The notes beneath the pieces are model-generated. The model worked only from the letters and a program-made list of their open reading frames with translations. It did not search any database and was not told the origin of the DNA. This document shows positions 15,779-23,343 of a DNA stretch of 31,786 nt, piece after piece (position 1 is the stretch's first letter; each line of letters opens with the position of its first letter). A program made the translations under genes and the position numbers. The DNA lies in NCBI RefSeq assembly GCF_036906915.1, contig NZ_JBAKHX010000087.1, positions 1 through 31,786 on the forward strand, written 5' to 3'. The DNA comes from Phytohabitans sp036906915. GTDB lineage: Bacteria; Actinomycetota; Actinomycetes; Mycobacteriales; Micromonosporaceae.

Positions 15779-17071
15779 GTGAAGATCATCGGCCTAGAGA
15801 CGGTGCGCCTGCCGCACCTGCCCAACCTGCTGTATGTCCACGTGTCGACCGATACCGGCCTGGTGGGTCTCGGCGAGACCTACTACGGCGCGGGCGCGGC
15901 CGAAGCGGTCGTGCACGAGGAGCTCGCGCCGCGCCTGCTCGGGCTGGCCCTCGGTGACAGCGCCCGGGACATCGCCCGGCATGCGGGTGGAACAGCGGCC
16001 TACGTCGGGTACTCGGGCAGCGGCGCGGAAACCCGCGCCCGCAGCGCCGTCGACCTCGCGCTGTGGGACATAGCCGCCCAGCACGCGGGCGTACCGCTGG
16101 CCGACCTGCTCGGCCGGCGCCGCGACTCGCTGCGGGTCTACAACACCTGCGCCGGGCCGCTGTACATGCGCCAGACATTCGGCCAGGTGTCGTCGAACTG
16201 GGGCTTGACCGCCGCGGACGGCCGGTCGCAGCGCTATGAGGACCTCGACGCGTTCCTCCACCGGCCGGAGCAGCTGGCGCGGGATCTCCTCGCGCAGGGC
16301 ATCACCGCGATGAAGATCTGGCCCTTCGACCAGCTCGCCGAGCAGACCTCCGGCCGCTCCATCGACGCGGCCGGGCTCGCCGCCGGCTGCGAGCCCCTCC
16401 GGCGTATCCGCGCCGAAGTCGGTGACGCGATCGACATCGCGGTCGAGTTGCACGCGCTGTGGGACCTCGATCCGGCGCGCCGGATCCTGGACGCGATCGC
16501 CGAGTTCGCGCCCTTCTGGGCGGAGGACGCGCTACGGCCCGACGACCTCAAGGGCCTGCGCACCTTGCGCGCCGGATCTCCGATCCCCCTGGCGGGTGGT
16601 GAGACGCTCGGCGGTGCCCGCGCACATCGCAACCTGCTCGACGCCGACGGCATCGACGTGCCGATCGTCGACCTTGGCTGGGTCGGCGGCATCAGCGAGG
16701 CCCTCGACCTGATACCCGCGGCGCAGGCCGCCGGACGCCCACTCACCCTGCACGACTGCAGCGGTCCGGTCGTCTTCGCCGCCTCGGTGCATCTCGCGAT
16801 GCACCTGCCCGACAACCCGATCCAGGAGTTCACCCGCTCCTATTACCACGGATGGTGGCGGGATATCGTGGACGGCATTCCACCCGTGCGCATCGGCACC
16901 GTGGCCCCGGCAGTGCTTTCGGGACACGGGATCAGCCTGCGCCGGGACGTCCTGGCCGCCCCCAGCACCCGGATCAGGCGGCAAGGACGGTGCCTGACAG
17001 CGCCGAGCCGATCCTCCGTCACCGACGACGGACCGCCGCAGCCGAGCGCCGCGACCGCGAATGCCGGGTGA
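15779..17071 (+). CDS. Enolase-superfamily MR/MLE sugar-acid dehydratase-like enzyme
   Basis: A 430-residue member of the mandelate racemase/muconate lactonizing group, probably dehydrating an aldonate sugar acid. The N-terminal capping domain (1-125) is followed by the barrel. Visible candidates are Lys179 (ITAMKIWPF), metal ligands Glu223 (VELH), Glu249 (FWAED) and Glu275 (LAGGETLGG), and His325 (LTLHD). The ExH at 223-225 replaces the DxH of galactonate- and mannonate-dehydratase-like enzymes, so the exact reaction is open. The last 30 or so residues (from about 395) are polar and unlike a family end, perhaps after a frameshift. The GTG at 15779 follows GGAG with a 4-base gap. It diverges from the transporter operon and precedes gntR. 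Confidence 0.87.
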   Translation: MKIIGLETVRLPHLPNLLYVHVSTDTGLVGLGETYYGAGAAEAVVHEELAPRLLGLALGDSARDIARHAGGTAAYVGYSGSGAETRARSAVDLALWDIAAQHAGVPLADLLGRRRDSLRVYNTCAGPLYMRQTFGQVSSNWGLTAADGRSQRYEDLDAFLHRPEQLARDLLAQGITAMKIWPFDQLAEQTSGRSIDAAGLAAGCEPLRRIRAEVGDAIDIAVELHALWDLDPARRILDAIAEFAPFWAEDALRPDDLKGLRTLRAGSPIPLAGGETLGGARAHRNLLDADGIDVPIVDLGWVGGISEALDLIPAAQAAGRPLTLHDCSGPVVFAASVHLAMHLPDNPIQEFTRSYYHGWWRDIVDGIPPVRIGTVAPAVLSGHGISLRRDVLAAPSTRIRRQGRCLTAPSRSSVTDDGPPQPSAATANAG

Positions 17072-17104
17072 ACCGCCCCGCCGAGGCGGCCCCGCTTGAC
17101 CAGG

Positions 17105-17133
17105 TTGTCCAGCACAATCATGACGGATACAGT
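17105..17133 (+). promoter_or_regulatory. Promoter of the GntR gene
   Basis: TTGTCC at 17105-17110 and TACAGT at 17128-17133, 17 bases apart. The expected start is about 17139-17140, exactly at the ATG of a 15-codon leader frame, so the message may be leaderless. TTGTCCAGCACAA at 17105-17117 is also a small inverted repeat. Confidence 0.6.
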
Positions 17134-17139
17134 TGTGGC

Positions 17140-17187
17140 ATGACCGGTCCGACCAGCGCCGATGACACCGCTCCGGCGAGCCGATGA
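17140..17187 (+). CDS. Possible 15-residue leader peptide coupled to gntR
   Basis: ATG at 17140 opens a frame MTGPTSADDTAPASR that stops at 17185-17187, overlapping the gntR ATG at 17184 by ATGA. It lies just at the predicted transcription start. If the message is leaderless, translation of this peptide could feed ribosomes to gntR, which has no clear ribosome site of its own. The DNA is also operator O3, so the frame may be accidental. Confidence 0.35.
   Translation: MTGPTSADDTAPASR
17145..17155 (-). promoter_or_regulatory. Operator O3 (autoregulatory)
   Basis: On the minus strand TGGTCGGACCGGTCATGC runs from 17155 to 17138, matching O2 except for the two central bases. It sits just downstream of the predicted gntR transcription start. 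The form CGGTCCGACCAG on the plus strand is very close to E. coli FadR sites, fitting the FCD subfamily of the regulator. Confidence 0.75.
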
Positions 17188-17960
17188 CGACGCGCCCGCC
17201 CCGCGCTTCGCTCGAGGCGCACCTCGAGCAGGAACTGCTGTCCGGACGGTTCAAACCCGGAGAAAAGCTGCCCTCCGAGCGGATCCTCGCCGAGACCTAC
17301 TCGGTCAGCCGACCAATCGTCCGGGAAGTGCTGCGCAGCCTGCAAGAGCGTCGCCTCGTCGACGTCATCGCGGGCCGGGGCACCTTCGCCAGGGCGGCCA
17401 GGACGACCGACGGCGCACGATCGCTCGACGCCTTCTTCCGCCGCCGTCAGGTCACCCCCCGAGAACTGACCGACGCGCGCATCATGGTGGAGTCGGTGAC
17501 CGCCGCCGCCGCCGCCAGGCTGGCCACCGACGAGGAGATCGCGAGCCTGCTGGCCACGCTCGAACGCTTTGACAAAGCCACCAACGTCGTGGACAAGGCA
17601 CGTGCCGACATCGCCTTCCACGCCGCGATCGCACGCATGGCCCGCAACCCGGTCATCGAAGCGATGTTCGCCTCGGTATCAGGGCTCGCGTTCGAACTCA
17701 TGCTCCGCAGCCTCAGCGACCCGCACGTCGCCCGCGAAGGGGTGCCCTTCCACGACGACATCTTCACCGCGATCAAAGAACATGATCCTGAAGGCGCACG
17801 CCAGGCCATGCTCGGCCACCTCTCGGTCGCCCGCCGCACCTACGGTGCCGACTACGACAAGAGCCTCGACGACATCGTGCACCGCGAACTCGGCAAGCTG
17901 ATCCCCGCCGTCGACCTCGACCACCTGCTCAACGAAATCTTCGACGAAGTCTCTCCATAG
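17184..17960 (+). CDS. GntR-family regulator, FadR/FCD subfamily
   Basis: A 258-residue repressor-type regulator. The winged helix-turn-helix (8-72) contains the GntR signature PGEKLPSERILAETYSVSRPIVREVLRSL and GRGTFA. The all-helical FCD ligand domain (about 95-225) keeps the metal-binding set Asp142, His146, His190 and His212, which commonly binds a metal that holds carboxylate effectors such as sugar acids. The effector may be an intermediate made by the neighbouring enzymes. The ATG at 17184 gives the usual family length. The three TGGTCKKACCGGTC sites at 15622, 15745 and 17145 are the expected targets: transporter operon, MR/MLE gene and its own promoter. Confidence 0.94.
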   Translation: MTTRPPRASLEAHLEQELLSGRFKPGEKLPSERILAETYSVSRPIVREVLRSLQERRLVDVIAGRGTFARAARTTDGARSLDAFFRRRQVTPRELTDARIMVESVTAAAAARLATDEEIASLLATLERFDKATNVVDKARADIAFHAAIARMARNPVIEAMFASVSGLAFELMLRSLSDPHVAREGVPFHDDIFTAIKEHDPEGARQAMLGHLSVARRTYGADYDKSLDDIVHRELGKLIPAVDLDHLLNEIFDEVSP

Positions 17961-18248
17961 CCACCGGCCAGCCCGCAGTCACTTGTTCAGCAGCGGGCGA
18001 TCCCGTGTGGGGCGATGCGGCCCACGACGCCGGCCACAACCCTTCTCCTTGCGCACCAGCGGACGCCGCACGGCGTCCCGTCGCCCGCCGGGCAACCGGT
18101 TCACGGCGGTGTCCCGGTGACCGGGCGGGCGGCGTCGGTGAGGGCCAGGGCGCATCGCACCTGCTCCCTCCCGTCGCCACCCGCCCGTCGCCGAGCCGGC
18201 ACGGACGCCGGGCGAGGCACGACACCGCAAGTGGCCGAAACCGGCACG

Positions 18249-18268
18249 GTGCGGCCTGCGGGCCGCAC
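18249..18268 (+). terminator. Hairpin, possible terminator
   Basis: A perfect 8-bp stem GTGCGGCC / GGCCGCAC with loop TGCG. There is no T-tract and it is 290 bases after gntR, so it may end that unit or be a structural element before the kinase promoter. Confidence 0.4.
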
Positions 18269-18299
18269 CCTCTAGCTTCGCTGCCCACAGGTACCGCGG

Positions 18300-18320
18300 C
18301 TATCGGTGCTGGCACCCAAT
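18300..18320 (-). promoter_or_regulatory. GGTGT-type box A
   Basis: CTATCGGTGCTGGCACCCAA on the plus strand, an imperfect palindrome. Its complement matches boxes B, C, D and E (consensus near GGGTGYYRRCACSGATAG). About 165 bases before the kinase start; a candidate site for the NarL-type regulator encoded here. Confidence 0.55.
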
Positions 18321-18376
18321 CCGCGACCACCGCCACCCATGACGCCAGCGGGTCCAGGACGCGAACGCACGGCGGG

Positions 18377-18396
18377 ATGGGTGTTGGCACCGATAG
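18377..18396 (+). promoter_or_regulatory. GGTGT-type box B
   Basis: ATGGGTGTTGGCACCGATAG, the best-formed copy of the box, about 90 bases before the kinase start and 77 bases from box A. It is in the opposite orientation to box A. Confidence 0.6.
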
Positions 18397-18476
18397 GCGG
18401 CCAGGCCGCGACCGGCAACGCTGGTACCGGACCGGCGTGAACGACCAGCGGAAAAGACCTCGGGTGAGGCGGCATA

Positions 18477-19478
18477 GTGGCAGTAACACCTGCGAGGAGG
18501 CCATACCGGTTGTCTCTGTTCTGGCGCATCTTCCTGCTCAACGCGGCAGTGCTCGCCGCGGCGATGATCCTGCTCATACTGGGCCCGGCCACCGTGTCCA
18601 CACCGGTTGTGCTCGCCGAGGCGCTGGTCCTCGTCGCCGGCACGGTCGTCATGCTGGTCGCCAACGCGGTCGTGCTGCGGATCGGGCTCGCCCCACTGCA
18701 GCGACTCACCCGCACGATGACCACCATCGACCTGCTCCGGCCCGGGCATCGGCTGCCAGCCACCGGACACACCGGGATCGTCGAGCTGATCCGCACGTTC
18801 AACACGATGATCGACCGGCTGGAAGCCGAACGCGCCACCAGCACCGCCCGCGCCCTGTCCGCCCAGGAAGGCGAACGCCGCCGCGTCGCCCAGGAACTGC
18901 ACGACGAGATCGGCCAAACCCTGACCGCGGTGCTGCTGGAGCTCAAACGGGTCGCCGACCAAGCCCCGCCACCGGTACGCGAGCAGCTGTATCAGGTGCA
19001 GGAAACCACCCGCAACAGCCTGGACGAGATCCGGCGCATCGCCCGCCGGCTACGCCCCGGCGTACTGGAAGAACTCGGCCTGGCCAGCGCACTGAAAGCG
19101 TTAGCCAGCGAGTTCACCACCGGAGGACTGACCGTGCACCGCAGCCTCGACACCGACCTGCCCGACCTCGGCGCCGACGTCGAGCTCGTGCTGTACCGGG
19201 TGGCTCAGGAAGCCCTCACCAACACCGCCCGCCACGCCCACGCCCGCCACGTCAACCTCACCCTGCACAACCGACCCGACAGCGTCGAGCTGTGCATCCG
19301 CGACGACGGCCGCGGTCTGCGCGGTGCCCCCGAAGGCGCGGGCCTGCGCGGCATGCGCGAACGGGCCCTGCTCATCGGCGCCCACCTGAACGTCGGCCCA
19401 CGCTCCGGCGGCGGCACCGAGGTCCGGCTCCGCGCCCCCACACCGGCCGCGGCCACACAACCGGGCAGCGGCCGATGA
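18477..19478 (+). CDS. NarL-type (HisKA_3) sensor histidine kinase
   Basis: A 333-residue membrane kinase. There are two transmembrane helices (about 14-36 and 44-70) with almost no external loop, then a HAMP-like segment (LAPLQRLTRTMTTID), a dimerisation helix (FNTMIDRLEAERATS), and the HisKA_3 box SAQEGERRRVAQELHDEIGQ with His142. The ATPase domain has QEALTNTARHAHA and DDGRGL, then GLRGMRERA. With so little sensor domain it may sense membrane state or an intracellular signal. The GTG at 18477 follows GAGG with an 8-base gap. The stop overlaps the regulator start by ATGA. A fragment of a very similar kinase lies at 25900. Confidence 0.92.
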   Translation: MAVTPARRPYRLSLFWRIFLLNAAVLAAAMILLILGPATVSTPVVLAEALVLVAGTVVMLVANAVVLRIGLAPLQRLTRTMTTIDLLRPGHRLPATGHTGIVELIRTFNTMIDRLEAERATSTARALSAQEGERRRVAQELHDEIGQTLTAVLLELKRVADQAPPPVREQLYQVQETTRNSLDEIRRIARRLRPGVLEELGLASALKALASEFTTGGLTVHRSLDTDLPDLGADVELVLYRVAQEALTNTARHAHARHVNLTLHNRPDSVELCIRDDGRGLRGAPEGAGLRGMRERALLIGAHLNVGPRSGGGTEVRLRAPTPAAATQPGSGR

Positions 19479-20137
19479 CCACCGAGACGCGGCCGGTCCG
19501 CATCCTGCTCGCCGACGACCACGCCCTGGTACGCCGCGGCGTGCGGCTGATCCTCGACAACGAACCGGACATGACCGTGGTCGCCGAAGCCTCCGACGGC
19601 GCCGAAGCAATCACCCAGGCCCGCGCCGAACAGCCCGACCTGGCCATCCTCGACATCGGCATGCCCCGCATGACCGGGCTACAGGCCGCCCGGGAGCTGT
19701 CCCGGCTGCTCCCCCACATGCGCATCCTCATCCTGACCATGTACGACAACGAGCAGTACCTGCTCGAATCCCTCAAAGCCGGCGCCTCTGGATACGTCCT
19801 CAAATCCGTCGCCGACCGCGACCTGATCGACGCCTGCCGCGCCGCCATGCGCGGCGAACCGTTCCTCTACCCCGGCGCCGTCAACGCCATCATCCGCAAC
19901 TACCTCGAACACGCCGCCGCCGGCGAAGACGGCCCCGGCAAAGCCATCACCGACCGCGAAGAAGAAATCCTCAAACTCGTCGCCGAAGGCCACTCCTCCA
20001 AACAGATCGCCGAAATGCTGTTCATCAGCATCAAGACCGTCGAACGCCACCGCGCCAACCTGCTGCAGAAACTCGGCCTCCGCGACCGCCTGGAACTGAC
20101 CAGGTACGCCATCCGCGCCGGCCTCATCGAACCGTAG
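19475..20137 (+). CDS. NarL/FixJ-family response regulator
   Basis: A 220-residue regulator paired with the preceding kinase. The receiver domain (8-125) has the acidic pair Asp14-Asp15, phospho-acceptor Asp60 in LAILDIGMPRMTG, a Thr/Met LTMYDN and Lys110-like YVLKSV. The LuxR-type helix-turn-helix (about 158-218) reads ITDREEEILKLVAEGHSSKQIAEMLFISIKTVERHRANL. NarL-type dimers bind short inverted repeats, which fits the five GGTGT-type boxes around this locus. That link is inferred from position only. Confidence 0.94.
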   Translation: MTTETRPVRILLADDHALVRRGVRLILDNEPDMTVVAEASDGAEAITQARAEQPDLAILDIGMPRMTGLQAARELSRLLPHMRILILTMYDNEQYLLESLKAGASGYVLKSVADRDLIDACRAAMRGEPFLYPGAVNAIIRNYLEHAAAGEDGPGKAITDREEEILKLVAEGHSSKQIAEMLFISIKTVERHRANLLQKLGLRDRLELTRYAIRAGLIEP

Positions 20138-20308
20138 CCGGCACCACAATCAGTGACAGCAGTCGCCGTCACCATCGGCTCCGGTGAGAGGCCGGGCGCC
20201 TGGAGATGACCGAACGGGCGATTAGAACGACACCCGGCCTTCCCGAAGCGCGACGCACCCTAATCGGGGCCGCTCCCGCCCCCACAGGATCGACGCGCCC
20301 GAGGCCGA

Positions 20309-20328
20309 GTGGGTGTCGCCACGGATAG
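20309..20328 (+). promoter_or_regulatory. GGTGT-type box C
   Basis: GTGGGTGTCGCCACGGATAG, a copy of the box, about 90 bases before the start of the recombinase-like gene. The intergenic region 20138-20416 shows nothing else I can name. Confidence 0.58.
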
Positions 20329-20416
20329 ACACCGGCAAGGCCACGTCGTCAAGCTGACCTTGTCTGGTCGCAAACCAGCCCGACCCCAAACCCCGGAACC
20401 TTGGCAGGGCGAATCG

Positions 20417-21247
20417 ATGGCTTCGCATACGAATCTCGTGGCCCTGGCGTCATCGTTCACGGGCAGGTACCCCACCTACGGCGACGACGTGGCCGACTGG
20501 CTGTCCTGGTGCCTGCCCCGCGGCATCGACGCATCCCGGCCCGCACCGCTGGCGCTCGCCACCTACGAACGCGAGACCAAGCACGACATCCAACCCCTAC
20601 TCACCTGGCTGCGCTGGTGCGGGCCACGCCGGCAAGCACACCTGCCGCCACCAAGAGACGAACCGCCCGCCCAGCCCTCAACCACTCCTATCACCCGCCT
20701 CGGCGAGCAGCGGCTGCTGGCCGCGTCACCACAACGGGCCACGCCACCAGAGATGCGCCGGCGGCAGCACCCGAACATGCTCACCGCCACGCAGACCATA
20801 CGGCTGTTGCGCTGCGCCGCGCGACGCCCCGACCGCCCTGCCACGGTCGCCCTGTTCCTGCTGGCGGCCGACGGGCGAATCCGCCCGCGTCAGATCAGCT
20901 CGTTCGACGTCGCCGATATCGACATCGTGCCCCACACGCAACGCATCAGCCTGCGCCTGGCAGGCCGCATGCCGCTCATCCTGCCCCCGGTCGTCGCCGA
21001 ACACCTCGCGGCTCACCTGGCCGCCTATCCACGTGCCCGACAGTTCACCACCTACGACGGCCGGGTCCGCGTGCCACTGCTGCGCAACCGGACCGGCGGC
21101 AGGACCACCGCCGCCTCCCTCAGCGACGGCATCCGACGCATCGCCGCCACCGCCGACCTCGAACTCCGTGCCCAGGCACCAAGAATCACCCCCGGTCAGA
21201 TCCAGGTCGTCAACTTGACCGACTGGTACAACCTGGTCAACCAATAG
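20417..21247 (+). CDS. Degenerate tyrosine-recombinase-like protein
   Basis: A 276-residue protein with the layout of XerC/D-type recombinases: an N-terminal SAM-like helical segment (VADWLSWCLPRGIDASRPAPLALATYERET), then a core in which VALFLLAADGRIRPRQISSFDVADID matches the region around catalytic Arg I. Where active enzymes have TPHxLR it reads ITPGQIQVV, and no usable HxxR or late catalytic Tyr follows, so it is very unlikely to cut DNA. It may be a domesticated DNA-binding protein or a decaying integrase. The ATG at 20417 is chosen because the frame further upstream runs through box C. No att sites or element borders were seen. Confidence 0.62.
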   Translation: MASHTNLVALASSFTGRYPTYGDDVADWLSWCLPRGIDASRPAPLALATYERETKHDIQPLLTWLRWCGPRRQAHLPPPRDEPPAQPSTTPITRLGEQRLLAASPQRATPPEMRRRQHPNMLTATQTIRLLRCAARRPDRPATVALFLLAADGRIRPRQISSFDVADIDIVPHTQRISLRLAGRMPLILPPVVAEHLAAHLAAYPRARQFTTYDGRVRVPLLRNRTGGRTTAASLSDGIRRIAATADLELRAQAPRITPGQIQVVNLTDWYNLVNQ

Positions 21248-21500
21248 CTGGCCGGCCCGATCATGTCGGCGGCGTCGCGGGGCGGTCGCGATTTTGGCTC
21301 ATGTATCCACGGCTGTGGTGAGGGCCGGCGGACGGGGTACCCCCGCTGGCCGGTGCAGCAGATCGTCCGCACTGCGACGCGTTCCTCCGGCGTTCCTCTG
21401 GCGGTAGGACCCGGGTCTTGTCCACGGATACAGTGCCGGGTGGCTGCTGGCTGGGCGGGGTGCCCGGCGCGTCGTTGTTCTTTACGGAAGGGAGAGTCTG
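21248..21500 (+). other. Intergenic region before khtT-like gene
   Basis: Non-coding on both strands as far as I can judge. A TACAGT at 21430-21435 could be a -10 element for the antiporter genes, but no -35 at normal spacing is convincing. No copy of the GGTGT-type box is present. Confidence 0.4.
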
Positions 21501-21983
21501 TTGGAGGTGCAGCGGACCCCGTTGCCTGGTATCGGGTTGCGGCACGAGTTCGTGACCGAGCGGGGGCGGCGGGTGGGGGTGGTCTCGCATCGGACGGGCC
21601 GGCGGGAGGTGGTGGTGTATGACCGGGAGGACCCGGACACCGCGGCGGTGACGCTGACGCTGAACTCGGAGGAGGCCAACGGGATGGCCGAACTGTTGGC
21701 GTCGATGCGGGTGGTGGAGCGGATGGGTGAGCTGCACCGGCAGGTGGAGGGGTTGGTGACCGCGCAGATCCCGGTTCCCGCGGGTTCGCCGTATGACGGG
21801 CGAAGTCTTGGTGATACGCATGCGCGTACCCGTACTGGGGCGTCGATCGTGGCGGTGGTGCGTGGCAGTGAGGTGATGGTTAGCCCGCGACCGGATTTCG
21901 GGTTCCGGGCCGGTGACATCGTGGTGGTGGTCGGCACCGCGGAGGGCACCGCCGCAGTGGCGGCAGTGCTGGCCGAGGGCTGA
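21501..21983 (+). CDS. khtT: KhtT-like regulatory subunit of a K+/H+ antiporter
   Basis: A 160-residue cytoplasmic protein. The N-terminal domain (1-70, VQRTPLPGIGLRHEFVTERG, then GVVSHRTGRREVVVYD) resembles KhtT, and the C-terminal RCK_C/TrkA_C domain (about 85-160) ends RPDFGFRAGDIVVVVGTAEG. KhtT-type proteins gate the adjacent CPA2 antiporter; in Bacillus subtilis the RCK_C part binds c-di-AMP, which may or may not hold here. It starts with TTG at 21501 preceded by GGAAGGGAGAG at good spacing. The stop TGA is directly followed by the GTG of the antiporter, indicating coupling. Confidence 0.85.
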   Translation: MEVQRTPLPGIGLRHEFVTERGRRVGVVSHRTGRREVVVYDREDPDTAAVTLTLNSEEANGMAELLASMRVVERMGELHRQVEGLVTAQIPVPAGSPYDGRSLGDTHARTRTGASIVAVVRGSEVMVSPRPDFGFRAGDIVVVVGTAEGTAAVAAVLAEG

Positions 21984-23198
21984 GTGGGCGTGCACGGTTC
22001 GCTGCTGCTGATCGAGTTCGGCGCGGTGCTGCTCGGTTTGGGGTTGTTGGGGGCGTTGTCAGTCCGGTTCGGGATCTCCCCTATCCCGCTGTACCTGCTG
22101 GCGGGGTTGGCGTTCGGGCACGGCGGGCTGCTGCCGTTGGATACCAGTGAGGAGTTCATCGCCACCGGCGCAGAGATCGGCGTGATCCTGTTGCTGTTCA
22201 CCCTCGGGTTGGAGTACACCGCACCGGAGTTGGTCGGCACGCTGCGCACGTCCGCGGTGGGCGGCCTGCTGGATTTGGTCCTCAATGCCGCCCCCGGTGT
22301 GATCGTCGCGGTGGTGATGGGGTGGGGGCCGGTCGCCGCGCTCGCGCTGGGCGGCGTCACCTACGTGACCTCCTCCGGCATTGCAGCGAAGGTGCTCAAT
22401 GATCTGGATTGGATCGGTAACCGGGAGACCCCGGTGGTGTTGTCGCTGCTGGTGATGGAAGACCTGACGATGGCGTTGTATTTGCCGATCCTGACCGCGG
22501 TGCTGGCCGGCAGTGGTTTGCTGGGTGGTTCTCTGGCCCTGGGTATCGCCGCCGCGGCGGTGGCGGTGGTGTTGTTCGTCGCGTTGCGGTTCGGGCGGGC
22601 GGTGGAGGCGTTCGTGGACTCGCCGAGCCAGGAGGTGCTGCTGCTGAAGGTGCTCGGCTTGACGGTGCTGGTCGCCGGGATCGCCCAGCAGTTGCAGGTG
22701 TCGGCGGCGGTGGGTGCGTTCCTGGTCGGTATCGCCCTGTCCGGGCCTCTGGCGCACACGGCGCGGGAGTTGCTGTCGCCGTTGCGGGATCTGTTCGCGG
22801 CGGTGTTCTTCGTGTTCTTCGGCTTGCAGACCAATCCGGCGGATCTCCCGCCGGTCGCCGGTCTGGCGCTGCTCCTGGCGGTGGTGGGGATCGGTACGAA
22901 GTACATCACCGGGTGGTGGGCCGCCGGTCGCGCCGGTATAGGCCGGGCTGGCCGGGCCCGGGCGGGTGCGGCCTTGATTCCGCGTGGCGAGTTCAACATC
23001 GTCATCGCCGGGCTGGCGGTGGCGGCCGGCGCCCATGCCAGCCTCGGCCCACTCGCCGCGGCGTACGTGCTGATCCTTGCGGTGGTTGCGCCGCTCGCCG
23101 CGCGGGCGGTGGAGCCGCTGGTCCGCAGGACCGCCCGCCCATCCGGCGACGCGTTGACGCGGGCGCGGGGTGGCGGGGGCCGTGTTGGGGACGAGTAA
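21984..23198 (+). CDS. khtU: CPA2-family K+/H+ antiporter (KhtU-like)
   Basis: A 404-residue membrane protein with about 12 helices of the monovalent cation:proton antiporter-2 family. Recognisable segments are SVRFGISPIPLYLLAGLAFG, LLLFTLGLEYT, VTYVTSSGIAAKVL, LLVMEDLTMALYLP and FLVGIALSGP. No C-terminal TrkA-N domain is attached; the regulatory domain is the separate protein upstream, as in KhtTU. The expected role is potassium efflux coupled to proton entry for pH and ion balance. The GTG start abuts the upstream stop. It converges with the minus-strand NhaP unit. Confidence 0.88.
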   Translation: MGVHGSLLLIEFGAVLLGLGLLGALSVRFGISPIPLYLLAGLAFGHGGLLPLDTSEEFIATGAEIGVILLLFTLGLEYTAPELVGTLRTSAVGGLLDLVLNAAPGVIVAVVMGWGPVAALALGGVTYVTSSGIAAKVLNDLDWIGNRETPVVLSLLVMEDLTMALYLPILTAVLAGSGLLGGSLALGIAAAAVAVVLFVALRFGRAVEAFVDSPSQEVLLLKVLGLTVLVAGIAQQLQVSAAVGAFLVGIALSGPLAHTARELLSPLRDLFAAVFFVFFGLQTNPADLPPVAGLALLLAVVGIGTKYITGWWAAGRAGIGRAGRARAGAALIPRGEFNIVIAGLAVAAGAHASLGPLAAAYVLILAVVAPLAARAVEPLVRRTARPSGDALTRARGGGGRVGDE

Positions 23199-23343
23199 CT
23201 GTCCGCGCCCGTGAACCTGCTGGGTGCCAGGCAGCCTCGCCTCCGGGGTTCGTCGGACATGGCCCGTGCCGCGGATGATCTGGCCGCAGAGCCCGCCGTG
23301 CGGTTTGCTCCGAGGGACCCGGGCGTGGCTGCTCCGCCAGGTG

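Larger units (their letters stand above)
17961..18476 (+). other. 516-base non-coding stretch before the NarL-type kinase
   Basis: No convincing gene on either strand; the open frames are Arg/Pro/Thr-rich shadows. It holds a weak GCCCGC/GCGGGC stem after gntR (17972-17999), a strong 8-bp hairpin at 18249-18268 and two copies of the GGTGT-type box (18300, 18377). It probably contains the kinase promoter, but I see no clear -10/-35. Confidence 0.6.

Noticed and set aside
18005..18950. Long N-terminal extension of the open frame leading into the second response regulator
   Set aside because: The 710-codon frame runs through the promoter region and the kinase gene out of frame and is Arg/Pro/Thr-rich. 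The regulator has its own ATG coupled to the kinase stop.
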